This document shows, piece after piece, positions 8,087-16,682 of a stretch of DNA of 64,000 nt. The DNA comes from Candidatus Sulfotelmatobacter sp. GTDB taxonomy: Bacteria; Acidobacteriota; Terriglobia; Terriglobales; Acidobacteriaceae. Position numbers and translations under genes: made by a program. The notes beneath the pieces were generated by a model. It had not been told where the DNA came from. It ran no database searches and saw only the letters and a list, made by a program, of their open reading frames with translations. Positions within the stretch are counted from its first letter, which is position 1, and the number at the start of each line of letters is the position of its first letter. The DNA lies in NCBI GenBank assembly GCA_025462865.1, contig JAOAPI010000032.1, positions 1-64,000 on the forward strand. The letters run 5' to 3'.

Positions 8087-10354
8087 CTACCTTGCCCGCG
8101 CCAGCACCAGCGTGATGTCATCCGGCTGCTCGTTGTCGCCGATCCAGTCGTCGACTGCTGATGTCACCGTCTGGCTGATCTGTAAGAGCGGTAGGCGCCG
8201 GTTTGCGCTGACCAGATCGATCAGACGCTCTTCGCCGAATTCGCCAAATTCGTTTTCCGGTTCGGTCACTCCGTCGCTGTAGGCCAGAAAAATTTCTCCG
8301 GGATGCATTTCCACGCAGCCTTCGTCGTAAACCATGTGATCAAACAGTCCAACCACGGTACCGCCGGCTTCCAGTCGCCGAACCGCGCCGCCTTCGCTAA
8401 TCAAAATGGGAGGCAAGTGTCCGCCATTGCTATACGTCAGGCGATGGGATCGTCCATCGTAGATTCCCAGGAATAGCGTTGCATATTTCTCCGGTGGAGT
8501 GCTCTCGTAGAGTTGATGGTTCAGCAAGCCGAGTAGCGCGCCCGGAGAAACCTCAATGCCCTCAGGCCATGCCGCCATCATACGGCCAGCACCGGCTACC
8601 GCGCCCACCGCCACGGGCTCGCGCATCTGCGGCAAACTCTCCACGCTGTAAGCCCGCACCGCCGAATGAATGGTTGCCATCAGAAGCGCGGCCGAAATCC
8701 CCTTTCCGCTAATGTCCCCAACGGCCAAAATCAACTTGTGAGAACTGGCGGTCAGGAAATCGTAATAGTCGCCGCTGACGGTGCGCGCCGGGCGGCAGAA
8801 GCCGTGCACTTCCAGCGACTCCAGTTCCGTGACTTGCCGCGGAAACAGTTGTGCCTGCACTTCCTGCGCGATGGCGAGCTCGCCTTCCAGCCGCTGCTTC
8901 TCTTTTTGCTCCTGAATTAACTTCTCGATGGACTCCGTCATCGAGTTGAACGATAGCGAAAGTTGCGCCAACTGATCGGCGGACTTCACAGGGATACGGT
9001 GGCTGAAGTCTCCGCGGTCGACATTTCTGGTGGCTTCATACAGATGCGCTACGGCGCCCGTCACCGTCTGCGTCATCCGCGTACCAATAATCAGGGCCAC
9101 CAGTTCAATCACTGCGAAGAAAACAAGGATCGCCAACAGAAGATATTCGACACCTCTTGCAATGTCTCCCAGTGCGGCGAAGAGGTGACCATATAGGACC
9201 GAAGGGCGCGTGCGAACCCTCACCAGTGCGCCGGCTCGCGCCATATCGCCGGTCTTCCAATCCACCACTTGTAGAGGAGTGCCAAAGGTTATCTCACGAT
9301 CCAGAATGCCGGTGGCGGACGCCAACGCTCCAACCGAAAAAGTTGGACGCAGCGCTTGTCCCTCACCCCCGACGGCCGCTCCAGACTTTCGCTCACGCAA
9401 AAGAATGTCGGCCTTCTTCTGCTCGGCTCCGGGGAAATTTGTCTTCGGTGCGCTCCCCACTACTGAACCCTGACTCTCCTCCGCATTTGGCTTGTCATCG
9501 AAAGTGATTCCTGCCGCGTATAACGTAATCTCTCCCAGGTTCGCCGCAACGTCCGCAACCAGATTCTTGTCCAGCGGTTCGCTGGTCACAACCGTCAATT
9601 TTTCTGGTCCGACATCAAATCTTGAGGCGACGCGCAGATACAACTCGTCTTTGTCGCGAACGATTTCTTTGAATGGCTGGCCGTCACGAATCTCTTTCGC
9701 GTAAGGATTGTCATCTTTGTTTACAAAATCAGGAAAGTCTACCGCAGCATTTTGCGTTCCACTGAGCGGCAAACTCTTCGTCCCTTGCCACGCAGCGACT
9801 TGACGTCTTCGCCAGGCGCGGTCGCGTTTCTTCAATCCCACCAGTGATTCCGCGGTGGGGGGCTGGTTATGCTCGAGGCGGGCCGCAACTTCGTTACTGA
9901 CGGCCGCATTCACCGCCTGCATACTGCGCAGCTGCGAGTTGATGTCGGAGGTGACTACAAAGCTGGCGAACTGGCCGGCAAAAAGGTAGATCGTGATAAA
10001 AGCCATTGCTACCAGTAGCACCGCGGGAATAACGCCGATGAAGACGTAGGTCACGATCAAGCGGTTGCGCAATCGCCACAGTACTTTTCGCTTCAGCCCG
10101 CGGAAGGCAACGATGGAAAACAGTAAAACAGCATCGAACAGAAGAAATTTAACCCAGCCACCAAGACTGTCGCCCCACCTTGGCGCAAAGAGCTCCAGCA
10201 GCATTTGCAGCACGAAGAGCACTATGGCCGAGAACAGTGAATAGTATGCTCCACGCGCAATCCATCCTCGCGGCCATAAACCGGCTGCCAGCATCCTCTC
10301 TCGGAACTTCCAATAAGTTTCTTTCATTGGATTGAAGGCTTCACGCGACGTCAT
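8087..10354 (-). CDS. Membrane-bound PP2C/SpoIIE-type serine phosphatase with HAMP domain
   Basis: About 755 residues. The N-terminus has two or three TM helices, then an extracytoplasmic region (about 130-390) and a further TM helix. A HAMP linker follows (VDRGDFSHRIPVKSADQLAQLSLSFNSM), then a short coiled coil and a SpoIIE/RsbU phosphatase domain. Metal-site aspartates are visible in GDYYDF, VGDISGKG, SDGVTEPENE and PDDITLVLA. Such proteins dephosphorylate anti-anti-sigma factors in partner-switching stress control; no anti-sigma gene is adjacent. GTG 10363, ATG 10354 and ATG 10327 are all possible starts, and none has a strong ribosome binding site. A 66-codon gene precedes it on the same strand. 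Confidence 0.9.
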   Translation of the reverse strand: MTSREAFNPMKETYWKFRERMLAAGLWPRGWIARGAYYSLFSAIVLFVLQMLLELFAPRWGDSLGGWVKFLLFDAVLLFSIVAFRGLKRKVLWRLRNRLIVTYVFIGVIPAVLLVAMAFITIYLFAGQFASFVVTSDINSQLRSMQAVNAAVSNEVAARLEHNQPPTAESLVGLKKRDRAWRRRQVAAWQGTKSLPLSGTQNAAVDFPDFVNKDDNPYAKEIRDGQPFKEIVRDKDELYLRVASRFDVGPEKLTVVTSEPLDKNLVADVAANLGEITLYAAGITFDDKPNAEESQGSVVGSAPKTNFPGAEQKKADILLRERKSGAAVGGEGQALRPTFSVGALASATGILDREITFGTPLQVVDWKTGDMARAGALVRVRTRPSVLYGHLFAALGDIARGVEYLLLAILVFFAVIELVALIIGTRMTQTVTGAVAHLYEATRNVDRGDFSHRIPVKSADQLAQLSLSFNSMTESIEKLIQEQKEKQRLEGELAIAQEVQAQLFPRQVTELESLEVHGFCRPARTVSGDYYDFLTASSHKLILAVGDISGKGISAALLMATIHSAVRAYSVESLPQMREPVAVGAVAGAGRMMAAWPEGIEVSPGALLGLLNHQLYESTPPEKYATLFLGIYDGRSHRLTYSNGGHLPPILISEGGAVRRLEAGGTVVGLFDHMVYDEGCVEMHPGEIFLAYSDGVTEPENEFGEFGEERLIDLVSANRRLPLLQISQTVTSAVDDWIGDNEQPDDITLVLARAR

Positions 10355-10405
10355 GCCCCACACACTGCGAGGGAGCGATCAGTCGCCGCAGCAGAAGCAG
10401 AATTA

Positions 10406-10606
10406 TCAAATATCCGGATACAGATCGAAAAATGCCTCCAAGCTGGTGCGCAACTGCTTCTCGATCTCTTCCTTGCTGCCCTCAAGCACGTGCATCGTAA
10501 CGTGCGCCTCTCGCCCATTGGTAAGCTTCACCGGAGCTTCGCCCACTTCCGCCACATCTTCGGAGGGCAGAAGCCGCATTCCGTAAACTAGTGTCAGATT
10601 CGCCAT
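10406..10606 (-). CDS. Small conserved-looking protein upstream of the phosphatase gene
   Basis: 66 residues beginning MANLTLVYGMRLLPSED, with a helical C-terminus ending in FFDLYPDI. No family recognised. It has a balanced, non-repetitive composition, lies about 50 bp upstream of the phosphatase gene on the same strand, and fills otherwise empty space. It is therefore probably a real gene, possibly co-transcribed with the phosphatase. No clear Shine-Dalgarno sequence is seen. Confidence 0.6.
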   Translation of the reverse strand: MANLTLVYGMRLLPSEDVAEVGEAPVKLTNGREAHVTMHVLEGSKEEIEKQLRTSLEAFFDLYPDI

Positions 10607-10678
10607 GACAGGATTCTAAACTCTTGCCGTCTAGGACGAAACTCTCAGGCGGTGGGGACGGTCTTCGAGTGCTTTTCA

Positions 10679-10708
10679 CCACAGAGACACAGAGCCACAG
10701 AGAACACC
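10679..10708. repeat. Purine-rich 'cacagagacacagag' intergenic repeat
   Basis: A run of imperfect cacaga(g) units in the intergenic gap between divergent genes. A related sequence lies at 60927-60958. This looks like a dispersed repeat class, not coding sequence. Confidence 0.5.
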
Positions 10709-10834
10709 GTTAAAAGTTTCTTTTGCCTGGTTGGGTTTCCGTGCTCTTGTCTATATCTCTGGAGTGAGCGATTGTTGTTCCAAGCTGTCCCACGGCGATT
10801 TAGGGATTTTGCCATCATCATTTAGAATTCTGCC

Positions 10835-11593
10835 GTGCTCCCAAAACTCTTTCTGATCGTGGCTGCCTCGATGGTAGCTTTGCCCGCCCTGTCTCAACAG
10901 GCTCCTGAGACGCCTCCCACCCAACCGCAGGTAAAAGTGAACATGCTGAACGTGTGCACTCCATCGGCGGAGGAGCAAAAGGAGATCGCGGCCGCGCTGG
11001 CACGTGTTCCAAAGCAGCCGCTGTTCGGTCCCGACTTTGAAATCTCGCACGGCAGTTCAACGCTGACCGACTCTCCCAATTTCCTTCAACCGGGACACAA
11101 CACTGAGACCTCAGGTGACCCCTCGGTCGCCCGTTACGTTCGCATTCGACGCGAGTTCGCCGTCCAGGCCTTGTTTGCCAGCGTGCAATATTCCTTCAGC
11201 AACGACGGGCAGAACATGATCGAGACGCTCGTGCTGCATGTGCGCGATCCCAAAGACTTGATACAGGTGTCAATGGAAGACACCGCTTCGGCCATCAGCA
11301 GTGCCGAGAGCATGGTCGTGGCCAACACTCCCGCCAGCCGCATTCGACTCGAGCGTTTCGGCAAATCGTCCATCGCTCTGGCGCGGTGCAATGGCTCAGA
11401 AAATGGACCTGCTCCGGACCAGAGCGCGTACGAACCGCTATTCCATAGTGCTTCTGAAGTGCTTGCAAACTACCGGCAACTCCTGGGCGTTCGGCACACC
11501 GTGCCCGCCGAACTAGCTCAGATCCCGACGGCAGAAAAGGCGGCCGTGAAACCGAAAACAGCCCCTGCAGCAAAACGGGAAGAGAAAAAATGA
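10835..11593 (+). CDS. Exported hypothetical protein
   Basis: 252 residues with a signal peptide (MLPKLFLIVAASMVALPALSQ). A Pro-rich linker follows, then a mixed alpha/beta region (about 35-215), then a low-complexity Lys/Ala/Pro tail (KAAVKPKTAPAAKREEKK). The start is GTG 10835. I recognise no family. The nearby segment LVLHVRDPKDLIQVSMED and two lone cysteines give no functional clue. Probably periplasmic. Confidence 0.7.
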   Translation: MLPKLFLIVAASMVALPALSQQAPETPPTQPQVKVNMLNVCTPSAEEQKEIAAALARVPKQPLFGPDFEISHGSSTLTDSPNFLQPGHNTETSGDPSVARYVRIRREFAVQALFASVQYSFSNDGQNMIETLVLHVRDPKDLIQVSMEDTASAISSAESMVVANTPASRIRLERFGKSSIALARCNGSENGPAPDQSAYEPLFHSASEVLANYRQLLGVRHTVPAELAQIPTAEKAAVKPKTAPAAKREEKK

Positions 11594-11714
11594 GTGAGAG
11601 TTTTTCAGTGCACCTATATGTTCTCTGTGGTTAAGTCTTTTTGTCTTTTGCACCTGGAGCGGCACATGCATCGAAATCTCGATTTCGCAATCTAACAGAA
11701 CACCTGAATAAATC

Positions 11715-12647
11715 ATGAGCGAAACCCGCAACGTCGTCATCATCGGATCTGGCTGCGCTGGACATACCGCAGCGCTTTACACGGCCCGCGCAAACCTGAA
11801 GCCATTAGTAGTCGAAGGACACGAACCCGGCGGTCAACTCTCCCTCACCACGCTGGTAGAGAATTTTCCCGGCTTCCCCGAAGGGATCATGGGGCCGCAA
11901 CTGGTCGAGAATATGCGCAAGCAGGCGGAGCGCTTCGGTGCCGAATACCGCATGGCGCACCTTACCAGTGCAGACCTCAGCCAGCGTCCATTCCTGCTAC
12001 ATCTGGGGAAGCACCAGGTCCACACACAGTCGTTAATCATCGCCAGCGGAGCGTCCGCCCGATGGCTGGGGCTGGTTAATGAGCAGAAGCTCATCGGGCA
12101 TGGGGTTTCATCTTGTGCCACCTGTGACGGCTTTTTTTTCTCGGGCAAAGAAATCGTCGTTGTCGGCGGCGGCGATTCAGCCATGGAAGAAGCCACGTTT
12201 CTCACTCGCTTTGCTACAAAAGTGACGCTGATTCATCGTCGAGAAAGTTTTCGCGCGTCGAAAATCATGCTGGACCGCGCTAAAAAGAACGAGAAAATTC
12301 ATTTCCTGACGGACACGGTCGTGGAAGACGTCAACGATCCCGCGAAGCATGAAGTCACCAGCCTCAAACTACGCAACGTGAAGACCGGAAAGGTTTGGGA
12401 CTTTGCAACCAGCGCGCTCTTCCTCGGCATCGGACACGAGCCTAATGCGAAGATTTTCGCCGACCAACTCGACACCGACGCCGACGGCTATCTCAAAACG
12501 CGCAACTATGTACATACTCGCGTCCACGGCGTATACGCCTGTGGCGACGTGCAGGATAGGCGCTACCGCCAAGCCATCACCGCCGCAGGAACTGGGTGCA
12601 TGGCCGCCATCGAAGTCGAGAAGTTTTTAGAAGAGCACGGAGCGTAA
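11715..12647 (+). CDS. trxB: Thioredoxin-disulfide reductase
   Basis: A 310-residue flavoprotein that passes electrons from NADPH through FAD to thioredoxin. It has the FAD dinucleotide fold near the N-terminus (GSGCAGHTAALYTARANLKP), the redox pair CATC (C134 and C137), and the NADPH fold VVGGGDSAMEEATFLTRF with HRRESFRAS for the 2'-phosphate. The C-terminal FAD motif is YACGDVQDRRYRQA. All catalytic elements are present and the length is normal. The first motif reads GSGCAG where many homologues have GSGPAG. Monocistronic as far as the sequence shows. Confidence 0.95.
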   Translation: MSETRNVVIIGSGCAGHTAALYTARANLKPLVVEGHEPGGQLSLTTLVENFPGFPEGIMGPQLVENMRKQAERFGAEYRMAHLTSADLSQRPFLLHLGKHQVHTQSLIIASGASARWLGLVNEQKLIGHGVSSCATCDGFFFSGKEIVVVGGGDSAMEEATFLTRFATKVTLIHRRESFRASKIMLDRAKKNEKIHFLTDTVVEDVNDPAKHEVTSLKLRNVKTGKVWDFATSALFLGIGHEPNAKIFADQLDTDADGYLKTRNYVHTRVHGVYACGDVQDRRYRQAITAAGTGCMAAIEVEKFLEEHGA

Positions 12648-12777
12648 TGAGGAGCAATCCCTAGACGTTCATCCGGGCGGTTGTGTATTCCTATCGAAAA
12701 AATGACTGAGCCATTACTGAAGTAATCTTCGAAACAAATTACATCCCTCTTAATCCTAGCCACAGACAACCTGCCCT

Positions 12778-13113
12778 ATGCGCACCTGGTTTGCCCCAGC
12801 TTTATTCGTCCTTGTCCAAGTACTGTTGTGCGTTCCTCCACAAGCTTCAGCCCAGGAATCCGTTGAATCGGTCCGCAAGGTTGTGACGCGGGTGACTCCG
12901 CAATACCCCCGCCTCGCCCGCTCCATGAACCTACAAGGAGCAGTAAAAATGGTGGTGGTGGTCGAGCCCAATGGCTCGCTCAAGTCGGTAGAGGTTAGGG
13001 GCGGCAATCCGGTGCTGGTGCAAGCCGCCGAAAAAGCTCTTCGCCAATGGAAGTGGGAACCTAGCGGACACGCAACTTCTGAACTGATTGAACTCAGATT
13101 CGCTCCTCGATAA
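12778..13113 (+). CDS. Stand-alone TonB C-terminal domain protein, exported
   Basis: 111 residues: a signal peptide or N-terminal anchor (1-26, ending ASA|Q), then one TonB C-terminal domain. The domain core is VTPQYPRLARSMNLQGAVKM, with VVEPNGSLKSVEV and ALRQWKWEP, which match the YPxxA...G.V.....DG.V..v....AL..WkF.P pattern. It lacks the Pro-rich periplasm-spanning region and a classical TM anchor, so it may not energise an outer membrane receptor by itself. Such short TonB_C proteins are common in Acidobacteria. Confidence 0.85.
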   Translation: MRTWFAPALFVLVQVLLCVPPQASAQESVESVRKVVTRVTPQYPRLARSMNLQGAVKMVVVVEPNGSLKSVEVRGGNPVLVQAAEKALRQWKWEPSGHATSELIELRFAPR

Positions 13114-13250
13114 CTCTGCGAATTCCTGCTCGAATCGAGATCTATGAATTCCTTCCCTCCCTGAAGTTAAGTCTGCTTTGTGGTACAACCTTCTGTGCTG
13201 CTCTGCTTCGTCCAAGCGTCTGTCCCGGCGGATAATTTTCCAGGTGCGGA

Positions 13251-14177
13251 ATGTTAAGAACTTTCTTTGTCCGTCTTTCTGAAAATCCATCCTTGCGCGC
13301 TTTTGCCGAACGTTCTTCCCTTGGCCGGCGCGTATCTGGCCGTTTTGTTGCCGGTACTGAGATCTCCGATGCTGTTCGCGCGACCCAGACCGTGAACCGC
13401 GCAGGCATGAGCGTCAGCATCGACAACCTTGGCGAAAACGTCGCCAATTCAGAAGAAGCCCGCCACAGCGCCGATCTTTATCGGCAGATTCTAGACGCCA
13501 TCACGGCCAACCATCTCAATGCCAATATCAGCCTCAAGCTCACTCATATGGGACTTGATGTGGACGAGCAACTCGCACGCGATATTGTGAGTGGGCTCGT
13601 AGCTAAGGCTGCGTCGATGAACCCTCCCGGATTTGTCCGCGTTGACATGGAAGGCTCGCCGTACACTCAACGCACTCTCGATTTCGTTCACGAGCTCAAC
13701 CGCATGCCTGGAAATTCGAATTCCGTCGGCACTGTGATCCAGTCATATTTGAAGCGTTCCGAAAGCGATGTTGAAAAGCTTTTGGCAGAGAACATCCGCA
13801 TTCGCCTCTGCAAAGGCGCCTACAAAGAGCCTGCGGACATCGCGTTCGCTGCCAAGTCGGACGTGGATGCCAACTACGTTAAGCTGATGAAGATCTTGAT
13901 GAAGAGCGGCATCTATCACGGTCTCGCGACGCACGACGAGAGCATCATTCGGCAAGCAGAGGCGTTTGCGGAAAGCGAAAAGCTTTCGCCCGACTCATTC
14001 GAATTCCAGATGCTCTATGGCATCCGCCGTGATCTTCAACAAAGCCTGGTGCGAAAAGGGTGGCGGGTGCGCGTCTACATTCCATTTGGGACGGAGTGGT
14101 ATCCCTACTTCATGCGGCGACTGGGTGAGCGTCCTGCCAATGTATTCTTTATCGCTCGCAACCTGTTGAGGTCCTAA
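13251..14177 (+). CDS. Proline dehydrogenase (monofunctional)
   Basis: A 308-residue FAD-dependent (beta-alpha)8 barrel enzyme oxidising L-proline to pyrroline-5-carboxylate. Signature segments in order: NISLKLTHMGL, RVDMEGSPYT, RLCKGAYKEP, the ATHD turn, FEFQMLYGIRRDLQ and the proline-binding RRLGERPAN near the C-terminus. The length matches the short bacterial PRODH class, not the fused PutA. The partner P5C dehydrogenase gene is not in the window. It fits the peptide-scavenging theme of the surrounding genes. Confidence 0.95.
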   Translation: MLRTFFVRLSENPSLRAFAERSSLGRRVSGRFVAGTEISDAVRATQTVNRAGMSVSIDNLGENVANSEEARHSADLYRQILDAITANHLNANISLKLTHMGLDVDEQLARDIVSGLVAKAASMNPPGFVRVDMEGSPYTQRTLDFVHELNRMPGNSNSVGTVIQSYLKRSESDVEKLLAENIRIRLCKGAYKEPADIAFAAKSDVDANYVKLMKILMKSGIYHGLATHDESIIRQAEAFAESEKLSPDSFEFQMLYGIRRDLQQSLVRKGWRVRVYIPFGTEWYPYFMRRLGERPANVFFIARNLLRS

Positions 14178-14204
14178 AGATTCGAAAATAATTTCATACT
14201 ACGT

Positions 14205-15863
14205 TCACTGCTCAGGAACTGCTGCCCCATCAGCACGCGCATCCGATGCTCCGTAGTTCACTTTGGATTTCGAATCGTGCAACACTGCCTGCCCGCGGCC
14301 CATGGCTGTGGTGTATTCGCGCCGCACGTCGAGTTGATGCCCCATCGCCGAAAGTTTCTGCCGCACTTCCGGCGTGACGCGCGACTCGATCACGATGTTG
14401 CATCCGCGCTGCGGACTTACCGTGAAGCGTGCAGTCTCCATCGCTTCCTGAATATTCATGCCATAGTCGGCCACGTTGGAAACAAATTGGGCATGCGCGA
14501 GCGGCTGGTTCGCGCCACCCATGATTCCGAATCCGACGTGCTGATCTCCGCGCTCCATGAACGCTGGAATGATGGTGTGAAACGGCCGCTTGCGCGGAGC
14601 GAGGGCATTCGGCGACGCGGCATCGAGCGAGAAAAGAGCGCCGCGGTCCTGCAACACGAATCCCATGCCGCGCACCACAACGCCTGATCCGAACGCCTCA
14701 TAATTGCTTTGAATCAAGGAGACGATATTGCCTTCGCGATCAACTACGGAAAGGTAAGTTGTATCGCTGAATGGAGGCGTGCCGGCCGCAACCTCGCAAT
14801 TCGCATTGTCAGGATTGATCAGCTTAGCCCGCTGCCGCGCGTACTCCTTCGACAGCATCCCCTTCACCGGAATCTTCGCAAAACGCGGATCGGCGTTATA
14901 ACGTCCCAGGTCGGCGTAAGCCAGCTTCATGGCTTCGATCTTCTTATGAAGCTCCGCGACGCTCAGCGGACCGTCGGGCGAGGCGGGAGTCGTCTCCATA
15001 ATATTCAGCATCTCGAGCGCTGCCATCCCCTGCCCGTTGGGAGGAAGTTCGTACACGGTCCAGTCGCGATATGTGGTAGAAATCGGCTCGACCCACTCCG
15101 GCGAAAACTCTGCGAGATCATCCGCCGCCATCGTTCCGTGAAGGCTCTGGGAAGTGTTCAGAATCGCCTGCGCGATTTCACCTTTATAAAACGCATCCGC
15201 TCCTTTCTCAGCCATCAGCCGCAGAGCTCTCGCGAGATCGTGATTCTGGAATACTTGACCTACTGCTGGAGGCTTCCCTCCGGGCAAGTAAACCCGTTGT
15301 GCCTCGGGATCGTACGCAAGCATCTCGGCTGAATCCTTCCAGTACGAGGCGATGATCTCTGGAACCGGATAACCGTCCTCTGCATAAGAAATTGCGGGCT
15401 GGAAAAGATCTTTCCATGCTGTCTTTCCAAAGCGTTCGTGCAGTGCGTGCCAGCCCGCAACTGCCCCCGGAACAGTCACCGAGTCAATTCCTTCCAAAGG
15501 CATGGCGGTCGCATCTTTTGCTTTCACGTGTGCGATGGTTAATGCGCGCGGCGCCCATCCGCTGGCATTCAGCCCATACAGCTTGCCGGTCTTCGCCTCC
15601 CAGTAAATCGCAAATAGATCGCCGCCTATTCCATTCATCATCGGTTCAGTAACGCCAAGGACAGCGTTCGCGGCAATGGCAGCATCTACCGCAGATCCTC
15701 CGCGCTCAAGAATTTTCGCGCCCGCCACCGAAGCTTGCACGTGGCTGGTCGCAACAATTCCATAGCGTGTAATCACCATGGAGCGCGCGTTGGACCGATC
15801 TCGGGCTGACATGGAAGTTGTGAGTACTAGAATAACCGACGCAATTCGCAGCGAAAGATTCAT
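14205..15863 (-). CDS. ggt: Gamma-glutamyltransferase, exported
   Basis: A 552-residue Ntn-hydrolase precursor that cleaves or transfers gamma-glutamyl groups, for example from glutathione. N-terminal family marks are GGSAVDAAIAANAVLGVTEP and GIGGDLFAIYW. The autoprocessing site and nucleophile is T368 in DTTYLSVVD, which aligns with TTHxSVVD of characterised enzymes. The histidine after the double threonine is a tyrosine here. Downstream, GGANQPLAHAQ carries the oxyanion and glycine-rich region. Residues 1-20 form a signal peptide, so it should act in the periplasm. Convergent with the proline dehydrogenase gene. Confidence 0.94.
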   Translation of the reverse strand: MNLSLRIASVILVLTTSMSARDRSNARSMVITRYGIVATSHVQASVAGAKILERGGSAVDAAIAANAVLGVTEPMMNGIGGDLFAIYWEAKTGKLYGLNASGWAPRALTIAHVKAKDATAMPLEGIDSVTVPGAVAGWHALHERFGKTAWKDLFQPAISYAEDGYPVPEIIASYWKDSAEMLAYDPEAQRVYLPGGKPPAVGQVFQNHDLARALRLMAEKGADAFYKGEIAQAILNTSQSLHGTMAADDLAEFSPEWVEPISTTYRDWTVYELPPNGQGMAALEMLNIMETTPASPDGPLSVAELHKKIEAMKLAYADLGRYNADPRFAKIPVKGMLSKEYARQRAKLINPDNANCEVAAGTPPFSDTTYLSVVDREGNIVSLIQSNYEAFGSGVVVRGMGFVLQDRGALFSLDAASPNALAPRKRPFHTIIPAFMERGDQHVGFGIMGGANQPLAHAQFVSNVADYGMNIQEAMETARFTVSPQRGCNIVIESRVTPEVRQKLSAMGHQLDVRREYTTAMGRGQAVLHDSKSKVNYGASDARADGAAVPEQ

Positions 15864-16229
15864 GGTATGCCTGCAGTTCCAGAGGCGGAAGCCAGATGTT
15901 TATTTGCCTAAAAGCGACATAGCTGAGGCGGTTGCTGAAAAAGTACCGGATGAGCAAAAGCTAAACCACTGCGGCCGCGAGCCGGATTCGTTTGGGATGA
16001 CTTTACGGCACGAGTGGAAGTCGTGCTACGGGCGAGCAAAGATTGGATTTCGTTGGAACCGAGTTTCGAGCCAGAGGTGAGTGCCATTCGCGTCGCGCCA
16101 TTATAGCCGTTGGGCTTGGCAACCCACGCATCGCGACGGAAGCCTGCGGTTTCGAAGTCCCTGGTTGGTAATTGACGGTCCAGCTTTCAGGTTGCGCACG
16201 TCAATCGCCTGAGAGACAATTCACACACC
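15864..16229. other. Intergenic region between divergent genes
   Basis: 366 bp containing the start regions of the leftward ggt gene and the rightward DUF4440 gene. No gene, strong hairpin or clear promoter pair is visible. Open frames here lack family character. Confidence 0.5.
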
Positions 16230-16682
16230 ATGAAGATCAGGCATTCGCTTCTTCTACTCACGTTTCTCGCGATTTGGCCGCCGGGTTTTGTCGCCGCACA
16301 AGACAGATCGGATCCGATGTCGGCAAAGATCCTGGCATCCGAGGACAGATGGAATGCAGCGTACAAGCGCGGCGATATCAAGACGATGGAATCTTTGTTG
16401 GCCGATGATTTCATCATCACGCTGGAAGATGGCAACACCTTCAGCAAGTCGGGATACATAGCGCACAACGGAGATGCGACGCTCCACATTGAGACCACGG
16501 AAATGTCGGGACTGAGTGTTCGGAGACACGGCAACACAGCCGTCGTGACTGGCACCTATCACGAGAAAGGCACATCCAAGGGCAAGCCTTACGAATACCG
16601 GGACCGCTTCACCGATGTCTGGATGAATCTGAATGGGAGATGGCAGGTTATCGTTTCGCACTACAGCATCCCCTCGCAATAA
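16230..16682 (+). CDS. DUF4440/NTF2-like (SnoaL-type) protein, exported
   Basis: 150 residues with a signal peptide (1-23, ending VAA|Q) and a single NTF2-like cone fold. Family marks: an early helix ILASEDRWNAAYKRGD, then MESLLADDFIITLEDG, and the final strand pair FTDVWMNLNGRWQVIVSHYS. DUF4440 proteins bind small molecules or have lost activity; the role is unknown. The stop codon overlaps the start of the M48 peptidase gene by one base (TAATG), which implies translational coupling. Confidence 0.88.
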   Translation: MKIRHSLLLLTFLAIWPPGFVAAQDRSDPMSAKILASEDRWNAAYKRGDIKTMESLLADDFIITLEDGNTFSKSGYIAHNGDATLHIETTEMSGLSVRRHGNTAVVTGTYHEKGTSKGKPYEYRDRFTDVWMNLNGRWQVIVSHYSIPSQ

